Source: Plasmodium coatneyi (taxonomy: Eukaryota > Apicomplexa > Aconoidasida > Haemosporida > Plasmodiidae). From it: DNA of 64,000 nt. The notes below the pieces were generated by a model, which did no database searches, was not told the DNA's origin, and was given only the letters and a program-made list of their open reading frames with translations. Positions 40,801 to 52,619 of this stretch are shown here, in pieces (the first letter of the stretch is position 1; each line of letters begins with the position of its first letter). The translations under genes and the position numbers were made by a program. The stretch is from the NCBI RefSeq assembly GCF_001680005.1, contig NC_033567.1:1178001-1242000 (forward strand). Direction: 5' to 3'.

Positions 40801-42900
40801 GATTTTGCCATGTCTCTGCTTCCAAAATGGTAGCCTAATATGGCCAACATTATCTTTTCGCTTCTTTCGGATTACACAAAGACGGAAGGCACCAATTCAG
40901 GGTTCCTCGCTCCAACCAATATTATGCTAGTGGAATTTAGAACGATAAATAGCAGGTGCATGAACCAGTTGTATTTCGTCCTGAGGGGAAATTAAAAAAA
41001 AAATATATACATATATATAATAAAATATGGCATATCTTATCAATTCAAATACGTATTAATCGCTCATCGCGTCGATTTTCCCCTGCACACATGTAACATT
41101 TCATTGGGGCAGACACAAACACACCATGCGGCAAATTCGCGCAAACCTGGAGGGGAAGAATACATCCATAATGACAAGCGGAAGGAGACCATAAATGTAG
41201 GTCAAGGCATATATCGTTTCAACGGCAGAAGATAAGCATGGTATCACTTTCGAAGTAATGTTATCATTTAAAGTTAGACTGGTTGCTATGTTCCATAAAC
41301 CCCACATTCCCACCATAATGCCAAAAAGGACGTAAGATATGACCTCTGCGTATTTACTCAATTCGGTTAAGCCAACAATTATAAAAAGTAGCAAAATGAT
41401 GGTATTTAAAATCATCAGCAAATGAAATAGCATAACAATATAACTGTCTTTTTCCCAAGCACTTGATTTGAAGGACCATGAAAAAAGGAGCCATATGAAA
41501 AAGCACAAAATTAACATGATCATTCCAATTATGATCATCCGTGAAGAAATCCAGTTATTTAAATTTAGCACATATAATGTTTCAATCGTTTCGTCTTTAA
41601 ATTTTAAAGGTATCTGTGTCATCAACTCATTATCATTAGACTGATTTAGGTAATTATCGGTGAAGTTACTTTTAAAAGGACCCAATCCATTTTTACTATT
41701 CGAATTGCAAAACTCCTTTTTTATGGTCATGTTTCTTTTCCATATTTCACAGAAGAAATTTTCAAAAGCGCTCCACATATTTTTATTATCACTTAAATTA
41801 TTTTTGCCATTTTTCATTTTTATATTTCCACTAGATAGTTTAATATGTCCACAGGATTTACTCGATGCGTAGAAAAAAGCATTCGACTGAGCAGTCGTAT
41901 TCGTGTTTCCATTCACACTAGCATAGTTCTTAAGTATACTAATCCTTTTCCCACTGTTGTCATAGGTACTTTCTCTCTTAATTCCATACATCATGAATGT
42001 TTTATTGTCTTGATTTTTTTCCAATTTTACGTTAGCTAAATTGTCATCTACAACACATTTTAGTAGACTTGCAGATCTCACCGCGTTGGAGAAGAAGTTA
42101 CCCTTTTTCTCTTTCCCCATATTGTCGCTTATATTTATTTCTTTCAATTTTTTGTCCTGCATGTTGCTCAATAATTTTCCACATTCATTAGTTCCACTTT
42201 TTTTTTTTTTATAAGACTTGTTGCCAAAATTGTCTTCTACCATTTTCGTGTCATCTTCTTCTTTCCCACTTAGGATCTTCACTTCCACATTTGAGAAGTC
42301 CGAGTTCCTATCTGTGTTTAAATTGCTGGTGGACCAATTGATTGAGCTATTTTCATTGATCAGGTCATTTTGGTTGTTATTTTCTGTATCGTTGTCCGTG
42401 AACGCATTTATCGAGTTGTTCGCTTCTGATATGACATCCACTTCGCTTAGGCTGTTGCCATGTCTATCCGTGGCCTTCTTTATGGAAGATTCGTTCAACT
42501 CGACGTCATCAGGGGTGTCCGGCCAGTCCAAATTGTTCGAATTGTGCAAGTGGTCCACATTTTTCACGTTGCTGTTTTTCTTCCTTATTTTGCCCTTACA
42601 AAGGTTGTCCTTCGTGTCCATGTCTTTCAATACGTTCTTTTTTTTCCTAACTCTGTCGACAAGTTCTGCGTCCACTTCGTTCTTTCCACCCCTCGTAGAC
42701 GTAAGCACATTTGTAAAAAAGCTCTTCTTACTAATTATTACTTTGTTCTTACTCACGTTGGGGGAGTCACTCTTCTTTCCATCCGTGGAAATGTCATTTG
42801 TAAATGTATCTGTGTTATCCTTCTCACTCTTATATTTATCACGCTGCGTGATATTTTTACCCTCTTCTTCAGACTTGTCTGGATTTTCCATTTCAGTCAC
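37853..42900 (-). CDS. PDEbeta: Cyclic nucleotide phosphodiesterase beta, membrane-bound
   Basis: It hydrolyses cyclic nucleotides; the P. falciparum orthologue acts on both cAMP and cGMP. Nine exons give 1164 residues: complement(join(37853..38042, 38226..38629, 38756..39019, 39164..39571, 39768..39929, 40224..40331, 40618..40717, 40876..40980, 41147..42900)), phases 0, 2, 0, 0, 0, 0, 0, 2, 2 read from the last to the first junction, with the terminal stop in frame. A long Asn/Asp/Lys-rich cytosolic N-terminus (about 1-450) precedes six transmembrane helices (about 452-638). The catalytic HD domain has YHNTIH (H872, H876), HDVGHPG (H912, D913, H916), ADISHG (D1025) and the family's invariant Gln in SQITF (Q1077). 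All expected metal ligands are present. The length is close to P. falciparum PDE-beta (about 1139), and the long N-terminus separates it from gamma. Confidence 0.95.
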
Positions 42901-45265
42901 TTCATTATTCTAGGCTATACCCGCATAGCATAGTCTTCGTTTCCGATTCTATGCACGCATATTACGTGTAGGCATAGATGGAAGTGCGCGTGTGCCTTCT
43001 GATGTATTGCACACGTAACATGGGTTTTTTTCCTTTCAGAAGGTTATTGCTTTGTACAGTTTCGTAGCGAAGCTTGCCAATAGGGTTGCTACTATGAGAG
43101 CGGGAAGGCTACTCCTTTTGGGTGCAAATTGTGCTACCTCTGAGGGTTAATGAAACATTGAATAATATTTTTACCCCTGTGCAATTCTCACAATTTCATT
43201 TTTGTGCCTTCTTCTTTTTTCTTTCTTTATTTGTCACACGTGGGCAGGGAGATACACGTACTAGTCGTACTACTACTGGTGGTACTATTTCCGGTGGCGC
43301 ATATCTCCGAGTAAGGGTAAAATGTACGATATGTGTAACTGCGCAAAAGCGTTCATTGCCCAGAGGCACACACACGCCCTGTTAAAGCCAAGACTAAAAG
43401 AGAAAAAACAATTAAATTTAAATTAAAGCTGAAAAATGTGAAAATAAACAAATTTATTTTAACATGATGTGCAAGAAGAGAAATAATTCTTTTTAGCAAA
43501 ATACGTACATGCTAGAGTGCATAAAAGAGGGAAAAAATTTGTTCTGAACATTGCCAAGAAATTGTGCTTCACATTTATTCATGTACTTATTTATTATATT
43601 TGGTTTTATTTTTTTTTTTTTCGCCGTACTTTAAACAAAGGGCATGAACCTTCTGTCTCTTTTGAGATTAAATGGAAACACCTAGAATGGACAAATTAAT
43701 GCAAAGTTGTACATTTCGTTCAGGAAAGAAAAAGTATGCACACTTATTTTTAAAGGTATGAAAAGAAGAACGAATTTTCCAAATGTGCTTCTGCGTCACT
43801 GTGTATGCTACTCAGTTCTTGTGAAATATGGCTGTTACGCAATGTAACCTTTTTTTTTCAATGTTTTTCCCTTATCGAGATGTATGTAAATGTTCGTATG
43901 TCACTCTTATTCCTCTTCCTTTTTGTTTTTTCCGTGGCACATTTTGGTGATAAGCAGAACTAAAGGTGAAATTAGCTTTTTCCACTTTGGAGGCTCACAC
44001 ATATGTAAAAAGTTAATGGCACCTCCTTCGTTCATTCCCTTCGCTCCATCAATGCGTGTGTTCAACACGACCAATGTGGTCCCCATTGTGTGATGCCATT
44101 CTGCATGATCTTGCCCTAAGAGGGAATGTCGCACCAAAGGGTAAAAAAATGAACAACTTCTTCTTTCCAAGTATAACACATGAACTGTGTTCTTTATAAG
44201 CAAACGTATGGGAAATTTTGCCATTGGCAATGTATAAAATGGAAAAGTTGGAAAAAAAAAATTCCGCGTAATTACGCATAAATGAATGATCGTCCCTCAT
44301 AGGTCATTATAATCATTCCTTAATTCTAAAGAGACAAATGTTATCCTTTCTTTTTCGCGAAAATGTTGCAAATACGTTCTGCAAAATTGAAAGGAATGTC
44401 ACTTTTGTGTTTTTTTTTTTTTTTTTTTTTTTTTTTTGGTCGAATTGTTGACGTCACAGTTGGTCTTTTGCAACGGTCTAAACATGAGCTTAAACAGTTG
44501 CACGTTTTATCTACTAGGCGACAGTTGCAAGAACAATATGTATGTATATAATTTCTTACCCGTGCATAGACGAATTTTGCGGTTGTGAAATATTTTAAGG
44601 ACGCGCCATAAGAAATATGTCTTGTCACTTTGTGTCATACAGCTCCTCACCCTTTAACCATATACAACACACACGCGTGCGCGAATGGCAAAAAGCGAGT
44701 GTAGCAGTTACGCGCGCTTTTGTCTGCATTTGTACCAACATGTAAATAACTTTATTTACATTTTAAGAGAGTTTTTTTGGGGGGCCAATGGTAAAAATGA
44801 ATGCCTACTTGTGCGCAAAATAAGGCAATATAATATATCATTGAGGCATGTCAATTGTGAAGAAAAATAGTAAAACGCTTTCTTGTGCTTTCCCTTCATT
44901 TTTATGAGAATAAAACTACACAACAATCGTGTATACACACATGCGCAGTGTGCTCATTTATTTGTTTGCCATTTTGTTCCCTATTTCTTTTGTAAATTCT
45001 TTTTTTTTTTCTCTACTACACTCATTATGTCTTTTTACCATTATGTGGTTGAAGGGCCTTTGGGGGCATAATTTTTTTTCCCATACTAAACAGTTACTTA
45101 CGTTAATTTTGCATTTACGTTTGGCCACAATTTTGGTTCTTCCTACCAGCATTAGGGGTGTCTAAAATTTTGCTTATTTTCCTAAATTGCTCTTTTAACT
45201 TTTTCGTTGTGTAATTGCCTTTTATGCAATAATATTAAAAAAAGAAGGAAACAAAAAAGAACAAA
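42901..45265. promoter_or_regulatory. Shared divergent intergenic region of phosphodiesterases beta and gamma
   Basis: About 2.36 kb separates the two start codons. It must carry both promoters and 5' UTRs. It contains a run of 28 T (44410-44437) and several shorter T runs. No coding exon with splice partners was found. Confidence 0.6.
44410..44437. repeat. 28-nt T run
   Basis: An uninterrupted T run in the phosphodiesterase beta/gamma spacer. Such tracts mark nucleosome-poor promoter DNA in Plasmodium and are prone to length change. Confidence 0.8.
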
Positions 45266-48200
45266 ATGATAGATGATAGTAAAGAAAAGTATAAAAAAAA
45301 TGAAACAATTAAAGAGACCTTTTCTCTTTTTTCGTTTCCCAGTAGTGAAAAAGAAAAGGTCATTAATTTTTGGCCCCTTAAATTTAAGAATAAAGAGGAG
45401 GAGTTGACATATATTGTAGAACTATGTGATAATATACAAAAGAAGAAATTCGTTTCTCTGATTTCGCATTTGAGCTCTCTCTTGCTTATGTACTCCATTT
45501 GTTTAGTCGTTGGGAAGATTAATGGTACGTTTAGTTGGACCATTTAAGTAAACCTCGTTTAGAGAGCCAATGGATCGGTGCTGCTTTGGCACACATAGGG
45601 GTACCTCTTCCTAGTCTATGCCATATCATCTGTATAATAATTTTTTTTTTTTTTTCCCTTCTTACACCTTGCAGATTTATTTTCTATCCTAAAATGGACT
45701 TTCGCATTTTTACACATCTTCGCCACAGTCAACGTGGTGCTGTCCCTAATGCTGCACCAGACACACTACGTGGAGAGGTTTAAAACAATCAGGACGAAGC
45801 TTTTTATTTCTTACACGATTTCTGTACGAAGGAAAAGGCGGCAAAGCGGCGGCATAATGTTAACACAGTGGCCGCCTAATGGAAGAGAGGAACAGGCAAC
45901 TGTTAACAATGACGCACATTTATCACTATAAGACGCACATATATGTACACCTGTTTCCTTTATCAGGTACTCATCCTGTGGTGTTCGTGGCTATTCATTC
46001 TATTCAACGACGTCAAGGACCACTTACCAACAGTTGTAAATGTGAACAACTTCCTGTACGCTACCTATACCCACAACAAGATCAACATCGTCCTGTGCTT
46101 CTACGCGTATCTGCCAGTCTTGTATTTGATAACGATAATACCATGCAGGTAATAAAGGAAGAAATGACCAGTAAAGTCACTTTTACATACGAACGTGCCT
46201 CACACGGAAGGAGAAATTTTCTATTTATATGAAAAGCTCCACGCAAGCGCAGGTGGACATGCCCCAGTGGAGGTAAGTACATAATAAATACAAACATACC
46301 AACATACATAATACCTACCCACACGTACTTACAACAGAATCTGCTACTCCTGCGTTTTCGACGTCCTGTTCTTCACGATGAAGGTGGCAATTTATTCCGT
46401 GTACTACATCATAACGATGAAGAATTATGTCCTTACAGATAAGTAATGAACCAGTGCAGGCATAAAAATGAGTCCGTCTCGTAAATGGGCACATGTATGC
46501 ATGTACGGACAGATGCTGTTGTAAATTCTGGAGTAGTAAGAATGACGGCCATTCCATCCCCTTTCCTTTTTCCACTGCAGCATTTTCATGATAGCCTCAT
46601 CGCTGGTAGGAAGCATTTTCATATTCGTGATACGATACATCATTGAAATTCAAAGGAGACTTGCATTTAATAATTCGAACAAGCAGACGAAGCAAATTAT
46701 TAAACTGAAGATAAACTTGAGGGAGGAGAAAGATAGATCGTCAGTGACCAACATCGAGGAAATCTATGACATAATCAAAGATGTAAGCACTCTCTCATAA
46801 TATTACGTTTTTGCTGCTTTGTTCGTTACGTGTACATGCAAATAAGTGTACATGAATAGATAAAAAGGAGGAATGGAAAAATCATTCCCATCATGTGATA
46901 TAGGGAAGAAAAGGAATCCTTCATAGGAGTCCCACTTTTTTTCCCTCCTTTTCAGTCCATCGGAAATTACTACGATTCAAATGCACCCTCGAAAGAAAAG
47001 GATTATGCCATCGTGAACAACTTAAAAAAAATTTTAAATATTCTCAAGGAGGACAACTTATTTTCGCCAGATTTGAGGACGATAAACAAGAAGGTTAGAG
47101 GGGGAGCCATACCTTCACGTGTGTACACCCTCATGCATAGTTACATAAGCGTTTAGGGTGCTCATGTGCATGCACATATCTATGTACACTGCTAACCCGG
47201 TGCGACCGCTTGGCACGCGGACCCACCTTTTACCTTCTTCCAGAATTACAACCACATCTATGGCTACATGATGGACATTAAAAAAAATAAGCAGCGATCT
47301 GGTTGTAGGGGTGAACCAAAGGAGCAGGACAACGAACAGCACACGGAAGATGGGATTAACGAAGGTGCGGAAGAATCTGAAACAGAATCGTTGGTAGAAT
47401 CGATGTCCGATATGGGGAAAGAACAGGAGCCGGATTTGCTATCAAAAAAGTCGTCAAAAAAGGAAGAGATTAAACCAGACCAAGGCGACTTTGACATAAG
47501 CGTGGTACGTGCACATGTATGTCCTCATGCAACGAATCAAATATGAGTGGACGCCTTACCAGGATTGCTTCCAATCCATTCCAGTGACCATCTCACACCT
47601 AAATAGATTCACCCGTAATATAACTCGTTGAGTGAAAAACTTTTCCGTTTTCTCCCTTTCCAGCGCTCAGGAGACGTAACCGCGAGAATATGCAACACCA
47701 AATTTTTAAACAGGGACACACCGAATGATAACATATTTACACAACTAGGAATGAACTTATTGACCAAATGCTACACCGATAAGCATAACGTGCCAAATGA
47801 AACCCTACGTTCGCTGCTTTGTGAGATGAAGGAAGGATATAACAACGTTCCTTATCATAACTGTATTCATGCGGCCATGGTATGATAGGAGCCTTTTTCA
47901 GGAGGGTTCCTTCACAATGGGGTGATGGCCATTGTTTCGTTTCTTTAGCGGGATGGGCTTCTATACGAGGGAACATGCTCACTACGCTCACCAGCCTATG
48001 CTTATCTGTCTATGGAGCAGAAAATTATGGGGTGCTATCCTTCCCCTCCTGCCCTCTCTGTTTTCTAATTTTATCCTTCCAACGTTTCTTTCGCACATTA
48101 TTCCCATTATGCACCTCCTTCTACGCCCCACCACAGGTAGCAGAACACTGCAATATGCTCGTGAACAACCTAGACACAGCGAATATTCTTCGAGATAACG

Positions 48201-48964
48201 AAATGGCTGCCTTTCTGTTGGCCGCCTTAGGGCACGACATTGGCCACTTTGGGAGAACAAATCTCTTTCTCAAAAATTCGAGCAATTTTTTAAGTGTAAT
48301 ATATAACGATAAGTCCATTTTGGAGAACTACCACTGCTCCTATTTATTTCACATTCTTTTTAAGGAACAAAATAACATTTTCAAAAATGAAAGCGCCAAA
48401 ACTGTGCTCAATTTGAGGCAAGAAATTATACAAGTAATTCTCGCAACGGATATGAGCAAGCATATAAAAATCTTGGCTCAATTTCGCATAAAATCCATTA
48501 AAATTAGGTCATATATAGAAAAAAATATTATCCTATGTTTGAAGATGATTATAAAAGCTGCTGATTTGTCTCACAATTGTGTTGACTGGAGTGAACATTA
48601 TTTGTGGGTCAGAAGATTAGTAAATGAATTCTACTACGAAGGAGATGAACAGCTGCAAAAAGGCTATCAAATTAATCCTCTCTTTGATCGAAATTCGCAC
48701 GATAATTTTATAAAAATTCAGAGAACTTTCTTAAAAGAATTAGTTTTCCCTTTAATTACTTCTTTGAAAAGTTTGGATAGAACTTCCATCACACAATTTA
48801 TGATGGATAAGGTTAAACGTAATTATTCCAAGTGGAAAAAAATTGAAAAAAATCCTTCCAAAAGGAAAAAATACTTAAACGAACTGATAAGTAATATTCC
48901 AGATTCGTGGAAAAAGTTGTATCATCCCAATTTGGACATTTACCAGTTGCAAAAATGTACGTGA
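45266..48964 (+). CDS. PDEgamma: Cyclic nucleotide phosphodiesterase gamma, membrane-bound
   Basis: A second class I phosphodiesterase; in the rodent malaria parasite P. yoelii, PDE-gamma controls cGMP in sporozoites. Nine exons give 779 residues: join(45266..45524, 45675..45823, 45967..46148, 46338..46442, 46581..46782, 46956..47093, 47244..47504, 47664..47879, 48137..48964), all GT..AG with matching phases. The N-terminus is short, followed by six transmembrane helices encoded by exons 1-5. A charged linker carries an acidic stretch (about 365-430). The HD domain has YHNCIH (H497, H501), HDIGHFG (H537, D538, H541), ADLSHN (D647) and the invariant Gln in KIQRTF (Q699). The length fits P. falciparum PDE-gamma (about 770). 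A GTACGT donor just before the stop would, if used with the acceptor ending at 49138, change only the last residues. Confidence 0.95.
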
Positions 48965-50186
48965 AGCGGTTCCTGCATGCCACGTTATTTTTTTTTTTTT
49001 TTTGCCTCCATACGTGTGCAGAAGTGGCCAATAGGGCGGGGAATTTTAACCTCCGTGTTCGCGCACACATTACACCCTTTGTTTGTATCACTTTTCATAA
49101 TGTTTTAATTTGCAGTTGTTTCTTTTTCATTTTATAGAAGCCATCAGCCATCTTGATGCTTCTTCTCTGTTTCGTGTGGGCCTTCAAAACGGAAAAGGCC
49201 GCTCCTTTTTTGGTAAAATGTAACCAGGTGTGACTGTCCATATGTATACACACACACACATATGTGCAGGGAACACACGAGTAGATGCTCCCCCGCCTGA
49301 TCAATTTTAATTTGTCAAAAAGTAAAACATGGATACCTGCGGTGCGGTTATTCTATTCGCAGTTGACTGATTTCGTTTTTTGAATATATTGGCACGGTGT
49401 GCAAATTGGTAGAAATATATTTGTACTACCTCTTAAGCATTTTTTTTGCTCCAGTATGGGGATGTTTCCAGATGGCTTAAAACGTTTTTCCGTTACGCTT
49501 ATCCCTCCCCCTTACGCAAGAAACACCTTTATAATGGTGAAAACGAGGCAAGCATTGTCTAACCCTGGGTTCTTAAAAATCTATGGTTGTGTCCCTGAAC
49601 TGCTACCAAATTCAGAACATACATGCAGCAACCACTGTGTTCGCATGTTGAACAAAATTGGCTACAGGATTGGGGGCAGAACTAAATTCGCTATTTTCCA
49701 GTTGTGCAGCGCGTGTACATGTGCATATGTACATACCATCCATACGTGCCTCCTTAGGGATACCCTCATAATGGTACAAATTTGCACTACATTTGAAGCG
49801 CAAAAAGAAAAGAAAAAAAAAATATATTTAATTTTGCGGGGATGATTTATCCCATTTTAAATGATATGAAGAATGTGACCTTAATTTACATGTTTAAAAT
49901 TGTTTAACCCGTCCTTTGGGGAAACTGTAACTGGAGGGGCCAAATAAAACCTTCAGCACGAACGAATACATCTGGGATACCAAGAAAAATTCACTCACCC
50001 GCGTAAAGCATGTATATCCGTACGCGTGTATTTATATGGGGGTGATGTACAAAATTGATGTATACATTTTTGCAAACATTTATGTAACCGCCAAACAACC
50101 ACATAAAAATTTTCTCTTCCCATCGCTTCTATTTTTGCCTGAGGTCATCATTTCTGTTCAAAAAATTGCATTGTTTCACTATTAGG

Positions 50187-50217
<31 letters not shown>

Positions 50218-50596
50218 GAAATAAAAATTGCATTCAGATTTATTTTGCCCCTCAGTAATAATCCTCACGTTTGTGATTTTTTTTTTTTCTGTAAAACAAA
50301 ATATTTCGAATTTTTCCTTGTTATTTTTCGCCGCGCGTTCTTCATTTCGTTGTACTTCATTTTATCTTATTTTACCTTTTGTCAACGTTTCCCTTTTTTT
50401 CACGTTCGCTGATTTGCGTATATATATTTGTACGCATGTATATATAACATGTGACATGTAACGTGTGACGTATGATGTATGACGTATGCCAGCCAATGAA
50501 GTAAAGCCTGATTCATTTCCCCACAAGCGCATCGCGTGTCGCTTGCCTTTCAGATAGCTATATTATCACTTTCCTTTTGAAAATAAAAACGCCCGT
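48965..50596. other. Intergenic region, phosphodiesterase gamma to membrane protein gene
   Basis: About 1.6 kb between two + strand genes. It includes a 23-nt A run at 50187-50209 and T runs. An open frame at 49399-49845 (+) lacks any recognisable motif or biased composition and is judged spurious. The 3' part is presumably the promoter of the next gene. Confidence 0.5.
50187..50209. repeat. 23-nt A run
   Basis: An uninterrupted run of A about 390 nt upstream of the membrane protein gene. Confidence 0.75.
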
Positions 50597-52011
50597 ATGG
50601 CTAAGAGGCATAAATTGAAGATTACCATTTTGCCTGTATTTTTTTTTGTAATATTCACCGGTATTCACACCGTTTTTACCGCCTTTGACAGGAATGACTG
50701 TAAGTTAAATGGGCTGAGCAAGAGTCGTCGTGTGTACTGCATGGTGGGGTATTATATACCGCCACGTGTGTCTGTACATATGAATGGCCTAATTTTTACT
50801 GTGTTAGTTTTGTACACCACATTCTGCCATTGCGAAGGGGGCCTCCATGTTCAGTGCATGTCTAGTTTTATGTTTAAGAAAAATAGCGTTCCGATGAGGT
50901 CCACTGTGCGGTTTTCATTTCTGAGTGTGCCTTTATTTGCGCGGAGGACGCTAAGATACAACGCTATGTAATCGTCGCACCTGTGGATACAGATTCATCC
51001 CCATCGTTTACCCTTCTTCTTTTTTTCCGTTCCCCCTTAGGGCTAATATTTTATATGAGCTGCTCTGGCTCAGGGCAGGTAAAATGGGAGTTGCTGGGAG
51101 TCCTAACCATTTTGAACAGCCTTCTTTTATTGCTAAATGTGAACTACAAGGAAAACATAAACCATTTGAATAACAAGAAGAGCGAAACGAGTGACATAAA
51201 TGATGATTTGATAAATGTAGACATGAACGAGTTTAGCAACAATGAGAAGGACGAAAGTAGTGACGAAAGTGAAAAGGAGAAAAAGTACAACAAAATAAAA
51301 ATAAGATACCTATACAGTATTAGCAACTCCAGAGTTTGTTATTACAGCATGTGGATCCTATGCTACTACCTGATCTATTTTTTATGTTTCCTCAGTTTTT
51401 TGTATGGCATTAGACTATTCCAGAACAATTTAATTAATATATATGCAATCAGGACATGCAAAATTGACAATTTAGCAAATTATATTTTATCAGAAAATAC
51501 CTTCATAAGCCTATACTGGGCTATTATCAACTTTAACGTTTTTATGAGTAAGTATACAGACTCCTTTTACATTTCAAATTATTTCAAATTGAACATGGAA
51601 TTTAGCACAGGGAAGAAGAAGCTTTTTTTTTTCTTAAATTATGCTTATCAAATATTACTACTAAGTTATACCATTTATAAAAATGTGGACCTGTATAATA
51701 AGGGGCTATACAATTTGAACCAAATTGTGTGTGCCCTTATCTTCCTTTGTCTAATCCTGTATACCATTTTAGAAATTACCTACGTGTTGGAAATAAATAA
51801 GCCCTGCTACTACGGCGTTACCAAATTATCTTTTAACTACATTTGGGCCATCATTTACCTATTTGTGATTTTCATTTCCTCCGTCATTTTTTACTTTTCT
51901 GTTTTTCCTTTTTCTATTAAAGACCAGTTTGTGAATTTTCAAATCATGCTCTGGTTTTTTTTTATTTCCCTAACTTACATAAAAAGGAACCAATTGTTTA
52001 TAAAGGTTTGA
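50597..52011 (+). CDS. Polytopic membrane protein of unknown function
   Basis: Two exons give 357 residues: join(50597..50699, 51041..52011). The donor GTAAGT and the acceptor after a long pyrimidine tract join in phase 1. The protein starts MAKRHKLK, with a first hydrophobic helix at about residues 9-29. About seven more helices follow: one around WELLGVLTILNSLLLLL, one around MWILCYYLIYFLCFLSFLYG, and others at about 160-180, 200-225, 235-265, 275-300 and 315-335. An acidic, Asn/Ser-rich loop (about 85-115) separates the second and third helices. I recognise no transporter or enzyme signature. It lies on the same strand as the two genes that follow, with short spacers. Confidence 0.85.
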
Positions 52012-52619
52012 ATTTTTTCTTCTTTGAAAATTTTGGAAGGTCACATGTGGGCCAGTTTCCGCCCCGAATGGGGGCGCTATAAAGATGCACCTTTAAGGGG
52101 GGAGAATTTGCACAAATGCAAGTGAGACAAAAGTGATTTTTTTTTTTTTTTTTTTTTAAAGTACCCACCGCGTGCGCATGAATCTTCATGTATAAGAGAG
52201 CTTAATGCGCGACTGCTGCGGGAGAATTTATAAACCACCCGATGATCGTAAAGGAGGAGCGTTCGTTCGATTTCTTCCGTTAAGGAGGTTCATCCCAGTT
52301 GACCCATATATGTCCCTATGCGGTATTTCGCGAATGAATTTGTGCACCTGCGCAGATATTCACTTGAATGGGCAAAATAGCCCGTCTAGCAAAAGGTGAA
52401 GATGCCTCTTCACACAATCGCAGCAGCGAGGCGGAAAAAATGTGTAACCCGTCCAACTTGCAAAAAGTAACATCGTGGTAGGAAATAAACATGACCACAA
52501 TTGTACATCGCAATAAGTGATGAACTATCATGCGAAACAAGTGCAGACACATATGTGTACACAAGTTTATCCAATCAGTTTCCGCCTCATCAGGACGATA
52601 ACACGAGAATAACAAAAAA
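52012..52619. other. Intergenic region, membrane protein to 984-residue protein
   Basis: About 600 nt between two + strand genes, with a T run at about 52139-52157. No gene is seen. It should hold the 3' end of the upstream transcript and the next promoter. Confidence 0.5.

Noticed and set aside
42218..42913. 231-residue open frame on + opposite the N-terminus of phosphodiesterase beta
   Set aside because: Antisense to the Asn/Ser/Asp-rich N-terminus, which yields Phe/Leu/Ser-rich shadow frames.
49399..49845. 148-residue open frame on +
   Set aside because: No motif, no splice partner and composition unlike neighbouring genes.
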